The notes beneath the pieces were generated by a model, which was not told the DNA's origin, searched no databases, and saw nothing but the letters and a program-made list of their open reading frames with translations. This document shows, in pieces, positions 1 to 5,539 of a stretch of 5,647 nt of DNA. A program made the position numbers and the translations under genes. Numbering within the stretch: position 1 is the stretch's first letter; each line of letters opens with the position of its first letter. The DNA is from JAUYQE01 sp035289745 (GTDB lineage Archaea; Nanobdellota; Nanobdellia; Woesearchaeales; GW2011-AR9). The stretch covers positions 1 through 5,647 of the forward strand of contig DATDWF010000082.1 in the NCBI GenBank assembly GCA_035289745.1, given 5' to 3'.

Positions 1-1
1 A

Positions 2-115
2 GATAGGAATATCTACGAAATAGGCAAGAAGATTTCAGAAAAAGAATTTAGTGAAATTAAGATGAAACAACATAAAATAAATCCAAGATGGAATTATACT
101 TTATCAAAAGTTTAA
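2..115 (+). CDS. Transposase C-terminus, ISAzo13 family (partial, 5' end outside window)
   Basis: The frame is open from the left edge to a TAA at 113-115 and gives 37 residues. The order of conserved residues is a Tyr-x-x-Gly, then KKISEKEF, then a basic stretch, and finally RWNYTL close to the stop. From family knowledge, ISAzo13-type (Rhodopirellula-type DDE) transposases end in a segment of the form Y-x-x-G-x-K-(I/V)-S-(D/E)-x-E followed by W-N-Y-T-I a few residues before the stop, and this piece matches that spacing. The catalytic domain lies outside the window, so activity cannot be judged. The right end of the element should lie just after the stop, roughly within 116-140, but I could not define its terminal inverted repeat without the left end. 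The element appears to have removed the beginning of the next gene. Confidence 0.6.
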   Translation, partial: DRNIYEIGKKISEKEFSEIKMKQHKINPRWNYTLSKV

Positions 116-116
116 G

Positions 117-446
117 ACTTTATTTTTAGGTTTCCCCTTAGAGAAAAAAGTCGTAATTTCCGGTTTGACGGATACGGGCATTCCCGCTTTAGCGTATAGG
201 GAAGCAGTTTCAAGAAATTGGAGAACCGTTGGCGTGGCCTGCTTGAAAGCGAGACAGTACGCCTGTTTTCCTGTAGATAAAACTATTATTGTCGGTGAGG
301 AGTGGGGTGATGAAAGTGCTACGTTCTTGGATTCGCTGGATGTTCTCATCAAAGTGGGGGGCGGAAAGCAGGCGATAGCGGAGACAAATGCGTTTAAAGA
401 GAGGAGAAAACCGGTGCTGGAATACCAACTGCCACGCCTGATATGA
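117..446 (+). pseudogene. LOG-like Rossmann-fold protein, 5'-truncated
   Basis: The frame is open from 81 to the TGA at 444-446. The first recognisable element is KKVVISGLTDTGIPALAYREA, a beta strand with a glycine turn and helix typical of a Rossmann nucleotide-binding fold. Near the end come DVLIKVGGGKQAIAE and KPVLEYQLP. The GGGKQ..AE segment resembles the GGxGTxxE motif of LOG/'lysine decarboxylase-like' nucleotide-binding proteins. The first possible start codon in this frame is the TTG at 165, which would remove the first strand (VVISG), and no ATG, GTG or TTG occurs upstream back to the stop at 78-80. The gene therefore seems to have lost its 5' end to the insertion sequence that stops at 115. 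If TTG165 is used, a 93-residue product results. The molecular function is not known. Pseudogene status is an inference; the frame itself is uninterrupted. Confidence 0.5.
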
Positions 447-468
447 AATAAAAGTTGCTACAATCGTG

Positions 469-495
469 AGAATTATCTATATTTCCGATAATTCT
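469..495. terminator. 9-bp hairpin between convergent genes, possible bidirectional terminator
   Basis: AGAATTATC (469-477) and GATAATTCT (487-495) are perfect inverted repeats separated by 9 bases. The hairpin lies in the 62-base gap between the ends of the convergent LOG-like gene and HEPN gene A. The position suits transcript ends in both directions. The stem is AT-rich and neither side is followed at once by a strong T-run, so a terminator role is only a suggestion. Confidence 0.3.
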
Positions 496-508
496 GTGGG
501 AGGATATT

Positions 509-988
509 TCAGTTTTCACTTTCCATGAGGTGTTTTATTGTTGAGCAAAAGAATTTTGCATTCTTTATTGATTGTTCCGCAAAGGGCTTGTTTGCATTTG
601 CATTCACATTGTAAGTGAATCTTCCCCTATTTCTCTTTTCAACAAAAAAAATTTCCAAAAGAGTTTCTGCTTTTCCAGTTTCTTCTTCATAGACGTCAGC
701 TAATTGCTTATCCAATCTCTTGGACCAAACTATCCTCTTAAATTCTTCATAGGTCTTTTTATGCTCTTCGGGGGGCTCTGTCTTTATGTTCAGGGAAATG
801 AGAAATGCTTTTGCACAATAAAAGATTGCATAATAGCTTTCAGAAATGACATTATTAAAAAAAGTTTTATCCCTACTAATACCTAATTTTAACTTGACAG
901 CATCAGTTATTGAAAGCGAAAAATTAGCGTTAGCTAAGACCAGCTCGTTTTCTGCCCGATCCAAATACCCTTTAACTTTTATATCCAT
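509..988 (-). CDS. HEPN-domain protein of MNT/HEPN pair A (putative toxin)
   Basis: A 159-residue, mainly helical protein with the HEPN layout: an N-terminal helix with an RAENEL motif (11-16), the core helix SYYAIFYCAKAFL (51-63), a conserved His in EEHKKTYEEF (74-83), and the last-helix motif EKRNRGRFTYN (117-127). This is the PF05168-like HEPN form. The canonical RNase motif RX4-6H is absent; the equivalent place reads R121-x4-Y126. From family knowledge, HEPN proteins paired with a minimal nucleotidyltransferase act as RNase toxins, or as partners that the NTase modifies on a tyrosine. RNase activity here is therefore uncertain. The start codon (986-988) lies inside the upstream NTase gene, giving a 17-base overlap, and a GAGG core sits 9 nt before it. 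The gene is AT-rich like its partner. It is probably the second gene of a two-gene transcript. Confidence 0.8.
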   Translation of the reverse strand: MDIKVKGYLDRAENELVLANANFSLSITDAVKLKLGISRDKTFFNNVISESYYAIFYCAKAFLISLNIKTEPPEEHKKTYEEFKRIVWSKRLDKQLADVYEEETGKAETLLEIFFVEKRNRGRFTYNVNANANKPFAEQSIKNAKFFCSTIKHLMESEN

Positions 989-1580
989 TATCTATTGCCT
1001 CTCTCACTAATTCATAGAACATTTGCGCATTTTTTAATACTATTTTTTTTTTAACTATCTCTTTTCCATAATTGTCCATTTTATCAGTAAGCATTTTAAC
1101 AAAGTCTTTTTTTCTAAAGACATACAAATGAATAGGGGGAACAAAAAGCATTGTTCTATTCTCAACTAACTTCTGAATAGACACAATATCTTCTTTGTCA
1201 GGAACAATTACCACGAGATCCATATCGGATTGTTTATTAACTTTGCCAAAAGCATAGCTCCCCGTAACTAAAATAAGATAATCTGAAATCTCTTTGATAT
1301 CAAGTATTTTTGAAGAATTCAGCATTTTATTTCCTTCTTTTTCATCTAAAAAACTTAACCCCAGAATTGCCTCACGAGATAGATGTAAACTTATCAGGTT
1401 AATATTCCCAATTTTCTCTAACACAAAAAAATTTTTCTTAACTAACCCCCAAACAGCATCATATACTCGTTGATATGATTTGCTGTGAATTTTTTTCATT
1501 ATCTCTCTGATACTGGCTTTAAGAAAAAGCTCTTTTCTAAACAGCTCCAAAATTTTCAACTCATTTTTGTTTAGTTCCAT
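972..1580 (-). CDS. Winged-helix plus minimal nucleotidyltransferase protein of pair A (putative antitoxin/repressor)
   Basis: A 202-residue two-domain protein. Residues about 1-70 look like a winged helix-turn-helix, with ELKILELF, a putative recognition helix near YQRVYDAVWGLVKK, and a wing around EKIGNINLISL. Residues about 95-200 are a minimal nucleotidyltransferase (MNT) domain with the motif G107-S108 ... D119-M-D121, fitting hG[GS]x9-13DxD. Two metal-binding aspartates are therefore present. The place where a third carboxylate often lies reads PPIHLYVF, with His151. From family knowledge, MntA-type NTases neutralise HEPN partners by adding AMP to a tyrosine; here the fused HTH suggests the same protein also represses its own promoter. 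A perfect palindrome lies just upstream (1583-1600). The start is the ATG at 1578-1580, about 35 nt from a TATA-like box. The C-terminal EAIDNG stretch overlaps the HEPN A start. The gene is AT-rich. Confidence 0.82.
   Translation of the reverse strand: MELNKNELKILELFRKELFLKASIREIMKKIHSKSYQRVYDAVWGLVKKNFFVLEKIGNINLISLHLSREAILGLSFLDEKEGNKMLNSSKILDIKEISDYLILVTGSYAFGKVNKQSDMDLVVIVPDKEDIVSIQKLVENRTMLFVPPIHLYVFRKKDFVKMLTDKMDNYGKEIVKKKIVLKNAQMFYELVREAIDNGYKS
998..1001 (-). promoter_or_regulatory. Ribosome binding site of HEPN A, inside the NTase A coding region
   Basis: On the minus strand the sequence GAGAGAGGC places a GAGG core 9 nt ahead of the HEPN A ATG. It is embedded in the last codons of the NTase gene, where it encodes Arg-Glu-Ala. 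HEPN B has a GGAGG core at the same 9-nt distance, which supports both starts. Confidence 0.6.
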
Positions 1581-1582
1581 TT

Positions 1583-1600
1583 TGAGATAATATTATCTCA
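1583..1600. promoter_or_regulatory. Perfect 18-bp palindrome, likely operator of pair A
   Basis: TGAGATAATATTATCTCA is a perfect inverted repeat ending 3 bases before the ATG of the winged-helix NTase gene. It spans the expected transcription start, which should lie about 25 nt downstream of the TATA-like box at 1611-1618. Binding there would block transcription. The probable ligand is the dimeric winged-helix domain of the gene it precedes; that link is inferred from position. Confidence 0.6.
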
Positions 1601-1603
1601 TGA

Positions 1604-1615
1604 TTGAGATAATAT
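1604..1615. repeat. Third operator half-site, direct repeat at 22-bp offset
   Basis: TTGAGATAATAT at 1604-1615 repeats 1582-1593 exactly, 22 bases away, which is close to two helical turns. It overlaps the TATA-like box, so it could allow cooperative binding of a second repressor over the promoter. Confidence 0.5.
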
Positions 1616-1618
1616 AAA
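1611..1618 (-). promoter_or_regulatory. Archaeal-type TATA box of pair A
   Basis: The minus strand reads TTTATATT, centred about 35 nt from the ATG at 1580. In an archaeon this would start transcription near 1590 and leave a leader of about 9-10 nt. No SD lies between the box and the start codon, as expected for a leaderless or very short-leader mRNA. Confidence 0.5.
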
Positions 1619-1646
1619 CTTTTTGGTTTTAAAAGCCCTATTAAAC

Positions 1647-1652
1647 AAAAAA
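1647..1652 (-). terminator. T-run after the ATPase gene, possible terminator
   Basis: On the minus strand a TTTTTT run begins 6 bases after the ATPase stop codon, followed further on by another T-rich stretch (GGCTTTTAAAACC, 1625-1637 on the other strand). Archaeal termination uses T-runs without a needed hairpin. It would separate the ATPase operon from pair A, which has its own promoter. Readthrough cannot be excluded. Confidence 0.35.
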
Positions 1653-1658
1653 CAGGCA

Positions 1659-4364
1659 TCACTCTTCTTCCCTTTCCCTTTTCTTCCCCAGCCTCGTCAC
1701 GAGCAGATACCCGCCAAACAGCACTCCACTCGCGACAGCCAGAACTCCCCAATCGACCAACTCCAAGGCCAAAGTCCCAAAGTAGAGCTGCAAGGCCGGC
1801 ACATACAAGACCGCCAGCTGCAGCAGCAAGGACACCAGCACCGCAACCACCAGCAATTTGTTGCTGAAGAAGTGCAGGTGATTCTGAGAGCGGATAACCT
1901 GCAGGCGCACGACTTCAAAGGCGACGAGTGCCGTAAAAGCCATGGTTCTGGCTTTTTCTATTCCTGCTCCTGCATACAGCCAGAAAATAACGACCGTAAT
2001 GAGACCCATGAGCAGCCCGAAGAGCAGGATGCGTTTCCGCAGCGCTTTGGAGATGATGCTCTCTTTCGGCGGCCGGGGCTTCCGTTTCATGACATCAGCA
2101 GCAGGGGGATCGATGCTCAGAGCAGTTGCTGGCAGGCCGTCGGTCACCAGATTTATCCATAAGATCTGTATGGGCGTCAAAGGCAGGGCTAAAGGCAGGC
2201 CAAAGAGCGGAGCAAACAATGATGCTAAAAAGATGACTGCCAGCTCCCCGAGATTGCTCGAGAGCAGATAATTCACCGACTTGCGGATATTGTCAAAAAC
2301 GCCCCGCCCTTCTTCAACGGCACTGACGATGGAAGCAAAATTATCGTCCGTCAAAATCATGTCCGATGCTTCTTTGGCGACATCTGTTCCCGATATCCCC
2401 ATAGCAATGCCGATGTCGGCTTTCTTCAAAGCCGGCGCATCATTCACCCCATCTCCGGTCATGGCGACAATATGCCCGCGCTTCTTCAGCGCTTCGATAA
2501 TATGCAGCTTGTGCTCCGGATTCACGCGCGCAAAGATGCCGACATGCTCGATCTCTGCTTCCAGATGCGGCATGCTATGAATATCTTCGCCCGTCAGCAC
2601 CTTTCCGGTGATGCCGAGCTCTTGAGCGATGGCCTGGGCCGTCGTCGCATGATCGCCGGTAATCATAATGACTTTAATGCCTGCATTTTCACAGCGTTTT
2701 ATGGCCTCTTTTACTTCTTTGCGTGGCGGGTCAATCATCGCCTGCAGGCCCACGAAGACCATATTCTCTTCCGCGTCTTCTTTCTTCGCAAAGCCCGTGT
2801 TGTACGCACAGCCTAATACGCGAAGCGCTTGCCCGGCAAACTGCTCCACCTGCTGCAGGATCTCTTTCTTCTTTTCGCGGGTCAGCCGGTATTCTTTGCC
2901 GTTAAGAAAGAGGCGCGTACAGCGTTCCAGCAGCACGTCGGGCGCCCCTTTGGTATATGAGACCAGATCTTCTTTCTTTTTGCTTCCGGTCTTCTGGTGC
3001 ACCGTCGTCATCATTTTCCGTTCTGACGAAAAAGGAATCTCATCAATTCTCGGCGTTGTCTTTTCCAGCTCTGCTTTCTGCAGGCCGGCTTTTTCTGCAC
3101 TAACGAGCAGCGCTGCTTCTGTGGGATCGCCGAGAACTTCCCGCTTCTTTTTTCCCGGTTGCAATTCGGCATCATTACAGAGTGCGCCGATCTTCAGCAG
3201 CGGATAGACGAAATCCAGCGCTGCAGCTTTTCCCGACGACGAGAACTGGCCTTCTGGCTCGTAGCCAGAGCCCGTTACATCGTATACCAGATTATTTGCC
3301 CACAATTTTTTGACGGTCATCTCGTTATGCGTTAACGTTCCCGTCTTATCAGAACAAATAACCGTTACGCTGCCCAGCGTTTCCACGGACGGCAAGCGAC
3401 GTATCAGGGCATTTCTGCGGATCATGCGCTTCACGCCGAGGGACAAAGAAACGGTGATGATGGCAGGCAGGCCTTCGGGAATCGCTGCAACGGCTAAAGC
3501 GATGGCAATAAGGAACATCTCAAAGAGCTCCTGGCCGGTAAGCAGGCCCGTTATGAAAATGACTACCGCAATGAGAACGACGGCTAGAGTCAGGCTGTTT
3601 CCCATGGCGTGCAGCTTTTTCTGGAGCGGGATGATTTTTTCTTTGGTTTCATGGATCAATAAAGCTATCTTTCCCACTTCCGTCTGCATGCCCGTTCCGG
3701 TAACGACGGCTTTTCCCCGCCCATTGGCGATGATCGTCGCAGCATACACCATGTTAGCCCTATCTGCTAAGACCGTTTTCTCCGCAAGCGCTTCCGTGGC
3801 TTTCAGAATGGGCAGCGATTCACCCGTCAACGCTGCTTCCTGCGTTTCTAGGCTGAACGACTCCAGCAAGCGGGCGTCCGCAGGAATCTTATCGCCTGCT
3901 TTAAGGAGAATTATATCACCGGGAACGACATACTTGCTTTCTATCTGCTGCTCCCGCAAGTCCCGCAAGACGGTAGCTTTTAACGACGCCAGCTTTTGCA
4001 GGGCCTCGATGGCCCGCTCTGCCCGGAATTCCTGGAAGAATCCTAAAAGTGCATTAAGAGCCACGATGATGCCGATAACGATAGCGTCAGCATTTTCCTG
4101 GAGAAAGACGGAGACCCCTAAAGCCACGAGCAGCAGCCAGACTAAAGGGCTGGCGAACTGGCTGAAAAATATTTTCAGCACACTGATGGGCTTTTCCTTT
4201 TTCAGCTCATTGAAGCCATAGCGATGCAGGCGCACTTCTGCTTCATGGCGGCTCAGGCCATCTTTGGAGGAGTGGAGCTGCTGCAGGACGCTCTCTAGGG
4301 GGAGAGCGTGATAGTTCCCGTCCCTCGTTGGGAGGATGGCTGGTTGGTCTTTTTTAGAGGTCAT
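1659..4364 (-). CDS. P2A-type Ca2+-transporting P-type ATPase
   Basis: A complete 901-residue membrane pump that uses ATP to export Ca2+ from the cytoplasm. In order: a cation-ATPase N-terminal domain (about 18-85), M1-M2 (about 60-113), an actuator domain with TGES at 180-183, M3-M4 with PEGLP at 296-300, the phosphorylation site D339 in DKTGTLT, a nucleotide-binding domain with KGAPD at 472-476, TGD at 569-571 and TGDGVND at 636-642, then M5-M10 (about 696-892). Residues matching both Ca2+ sites of the SERCA pump are present: V292, A293, I295 and E297 in M4, N704 and E707 in M5, N738, T741 and D742 in M6, and E817 in M8. This favours Ca2+ over Na+, K+ or H+. The length is normal and no frame break is seen. 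The ATG overlaps the stop of HEPN B (4361-4364) and has no clear SD, so translation is probably coupled. Its GC content is clearly higher than that of the adjoining pairs. Confidence 0.95.
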   Translation of the reverse strand: MTSKKDQPAILPTRDGNYHALPLESVLQQLHSSKDGLSRHEAEVRLHRYGFNELKKEKPISVLKIFFSQFASPLVWLLLVALGVSVFLQENADAIVIGIIVALNALLGFFQEFRAERAIEALQKLASLKATVLRDLREQQIESKYVVPGDIILLKAGDKIPADARLLESFSLETQEAALTGESLPILKATEALAEKTVLADRANMVYAATIIANGRGKAVVTGTGMQTEVGKIALLIHETKEKIIPLQKKLHAMGNSLTLAVVLIAVVIFITGLLTGQELFEMFLIAIALAVAAIPEGLPAIITVSLSLGVKRMIRRNALIRRLPSVETLGSVTVICSDKTGTLTHNEMTVKKLWANNLVYDVTGSGYEPEGQFSSSGKAAALDFVYPLLKIGALCNDAELQPGKKKREVLGDPTEAALLVSAEKAGLQKAELEKTTPRIDEIPFSSERKMMTTVHQKTGSKKKEDLVSYTKGAPDVLLERCTRLFLNGKEYRLTREKKKEILQQVEQFAGQALRVLGCAYNTGFAKKEDAEENMVFVGLQAMIDPPRKEVKEAIKRCENAGIKVIMITGDHATTAQAIAQELGITGKVLTGEDIHSMPHLEAEIEHVGIFARVNPEHKLHIIEALKKRGHIVAMTGDGVNDAPALKKADIGIAMGISGTDVAKEASDMILTDDNFASIVSAVEEGRGVFDNIRKSVNYLLSSNLGELAVIFLASLFAPLFGLPLALPLTPIQILWINLVTDGLPATALSIDPPAADVMKRKPRPPKESIISKALRKRILLFGLLMGLITVVIFWLYAGAGIEKARTMAFTALVAFEVVRLQVIRSQNHLHFFSNKLLVVAVLVSLLLQLAVLYVPALQLYFGTLALELVDWGVLAVASGVLFGGYLLVTRLGKKREREEE

Positions 4365-4861
4365 GGCAGAGTTTCCAAAACCTCTTTTATTCTGTCGACA
4401 AACCGCCGAGCATTTTCCATTATGATAATGCAGAGGCTATCTTCCATTGCCGTTTTTGTTCCATATTGATATTCTTCCCTCAAATTTTTAACATCACGCT
4501 TATTCTCCTGCTCCTGTGCCAGCCGAATCATGTCAATATATTCTTGTTCTAATTGGATAGTCTCATCTTTCATAAAGTGCTCTGTTGCTGTAATGGTACA
4601 TTCTTGGTTTCGGGATTCATACCCAACCCTATATAGGAGTGCTAAAAGCGCATGATACATGGCATAGAATGCAGCAGAAGCAACCCAATCCGTTTTTCCA
4701 CCATCATACAGGTAGTGCATTGTTCCTAAGTTAGATTCTGCTTTCTTGATGTGCGCTCTTGATTCTTTTAGATTAGGAATAACCTTTCTTAATCCTTTAT
4801 GCTTATCACCTTTCTCTCCTTGCTTTAAGCACCAGTAAAATACATTTTCAATCTTGGCCAT
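4361..4861 (-). CDS. HEPN-domain protein of MNT/HEPN pair B (putative toxin)
   Basis: A 166-residue helical protein. After a basic N-terminal segment of about 25 residues comes the HEPN core: a helix with LKESRAHIKKAESNL (31-45), the core helix AAFYAMYHALLALLYRVG (63-80), His95 in TATEHFM, and the last-helix motif LREEYQYG (127-134). As in HEPN A, the RX4-6H RNase motif is missing and the place reads R128-x4-Y133. The Tyr may be the residue modified by the partner NTase, by analogy with MntA/HepT; this is inference. The ATG (4859-4861) lies 14 bases inside the end of the NTase B gene, with GGAGG 9 nt upstream. The TGA overlaps the ATPase ATG by 4 bases, so this gene links the pair to the pump. 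It is only distantly similar to HEPN A, so the two are not a recent duplication. Confidence 0.75.
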   Translation of the reverse strand: MAKIENVFYWCLKQGEKGDKHKGLRKVIPNLKESRAHIKKAESNLGTMHYLYDGGKTDWVASAAFYAMYHALLALLYRVGYESRNQECTITATEHFMKDETIQLEQEYIDMIRLAQEQENKRDVKNLREEYQYGTKTAMEDSLCIIIMENARRFVDRIKEVLETLP

Positions 4862-5441
4862 GTTTTATCGCCTCCACTAAGATATTTCTGCCCCACAAGA
4901 CCAACCCAGTTCTTATCTCCTCAAGTAGAGCTGAATCTCTTTTCTGGATATTGTTTAATAAGTCCTCTCTGGTCTGAACAATGGCATGAAGCTTTTTAGA
5001 TTTAATTTGATTAATTTTTTTAATTTGTTCCTGCACTTGAGGAAGATTTTCTTTTGGGAAAACTACTAAAAGATCCACATCATGAGCTTGTTTCTCTTTG
5101 GTTAAAATTGAGCCAAAAAGAATGGCCATCTCCGTGAGCTCTCTAAGCGACTGAAAGTCATTAATCCATGTTTGAATATAAAGGGTGGCCTCTTTCTCTG
5201 CGAGAACAAATTGGCAGACATCTAAAGAAACATCATTCTCAAAGTTAATCTTATAGATGAGATTATTGCCGATTTTTTGCGAAAGCAGGATCTTACTCTT
5301 TTCTAATTTCTTAAGAATCTTAAAAGCCCCCCTTGGGCTTAAAGCCATTTCTCTGGCAATCTGGTTAATATTATAGATTCTAGAGAAATTTCTCAAGAGA
5401 AAATTTACCACACGAGCTTCGTTTTTAGTTATTGCTACCAC
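4848..5441 (-). CDS. Winged-helix plus minimal nucleotidyltransferase protein of pair B (putative antitoxin/repressor)
   Basis: A 197-residue two-domain protein built like NTase A. Residues about 1-65 form a winged helix-turn-helix: NINQIAREMALSPRGAFKILKKLEKSKIL carries the two helices and SQKIGNNLIYKI the wing. Residues about 100-195 are a minimal nucleotidyltransferase with G110-S111 ... D121-V-D123. Where a third carboxylate could lie the sequence is KKLHAIVQT, with His152, as in NTase A. The start is a GTG at 5439-5441; no other start is available before the in-frame stop at 5481-5483. The GTG lies about 28 nt from a TATA box, so the mRNA is probably leaderless. The probable role is to neutralise HEPN B and repress the operon that also contains the Ca2+ pump. 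The C-terminal EAIKHG stretch overlaps the HEPN B start. The gene is AT-rich. Confidence 0.8.
   Translation of the reverse strand: MVAITKNEARVVNFLLRNFSRIYNINQIAREMALSPRGAFKILKKLEKSKILLSQKIGNNLIYKINFENDVSLDVCQFVLAEKEATLYIQTWINDFQSLRELTEMAILFGSILTKEKQAHDVDLLVVFPKENLPQVQEQIKKINQIKSKKLHAIVQTREDLLNNIQKRDSALLEEIRTGLVLWGRNILVEAIKHGQD
4871..4875 (-). promoter_or_regulatory. Ribosome binding site of HEPN B, inside the NTase B coding region
   Basis: GGAGG on the minus strand, 9 nt ahead of the HEPN B ATG. It lies within the codons for Val-Glu-Ala near the NTase C-terminus. Spacing and position match the site in pair A, which fixes the HEPN B start. Confidence 0.7.
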
Positions 5442-5443
5442 AG

Positions 5444-5459
5444 GTATATGATCATTTAC
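5444..5459. promoter_or_regulatory. Imperfect 16-bp palindrome, possible operator of pair B operon
   Basis: GTATATGATCATTTAC has 14 of 16 symmetric positions around a perfect ATGATCAT core. It lies between the TATA box and the GTG start of NTase B, in the same relative place as the perfect palindrome of pair A. CAGGTATATG (5441-5450) also recurs as CAAGTATATA 21 bases away (5462-5471), over the TATA box. The sequence differs from the pair A operator, which would fit separate specificities. The evidence is positional and AT-rich DNA gives chance palindromes. Confidence 0.4.
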
Positions 5460-5465
5460 TTCAAG

Positions 5466-5473
5466 TATATAAA
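5466..5473 (-). promoter_or_regulatory. Archaeal TATA box of the pair B-ATPase operon
   Basis: The minus strand reads TTTATATA, an exact archaeal TATA-box consensus, centred about 28 nt upstream of the GTG at 5441. Transcription would begin about 3 nt before the start codon or at it, giving a leaderless mRNA covering NTase B, HEPN B and the ATPase. There is no SD before the GTG. Confidence 0.6.
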
Positions 5474-5512
5474 CATTCCCTCAAAGGACGAGGTTCATGG
5501 CTTGTACCCTTT

Positions 5513-5533
5513 TTGTTCATGATTTGCGAACAA
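5513..5533. other. Small inverted repeat in the upstream intergenic region
   Basis: TTGTTC (5513-5518) and GAACAA (5528-5533) form a 6-bp stem with a 9-base loop, just after the stop of the GC-rich frame at the right edge. The heptamer GTTCATG also occurs twice at a 22-base offset (5493-5499 and 5515-5521). This could be a weak terminator for the upstream gene or a protein site; the signal is slight. Confidence 0.2.
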
Positions 5534-5539
5534 TAATTT

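Noticed and set aside
104..428. Minus-strand frames opposite the LOG-like remnant
   Set aside because: The plus frame there carries clear Rossmann and GGGKQ..AE features; the opposite frames show none.
704..886. Plus-strand frame of 60 codons inside HEPN A
   Set aside because: It is antisense to a well-supported HEPN gene and too short, with no upstream signals.
1561..1918. Minus-strand frames 1561-1752 and 1697-1918
   Set aside because: They overlap the C-terminal part of the ATPase in another frame; the second is a Cys/Trp-rich out-of-frame translation without domain character.
1623..3207. Several plus-strand frames (1623-2162, 1942-2271, 2281-2580, 2472-2816, 2668-3207)
   Set aside because: All are antisense to the ATPase, show no recognisable family features and overlap each other.
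3310..4221. Long plus-strand open frame of 303 codons
   Set aside because: It lies wholly antisense to the ATPase, whose motifs are all intact; the Ser/Arg/Ala-rich translation is typical of a shadow frame in GC-balanced DNA.
509..5441. Recent duplication of one MNT/HEPN pair into two copies
   Set aside because: The proteins share architecture and short motifs only; most aligned residues differ and the HEPN N-termini are unrelated, so a recent copy is unlikely.
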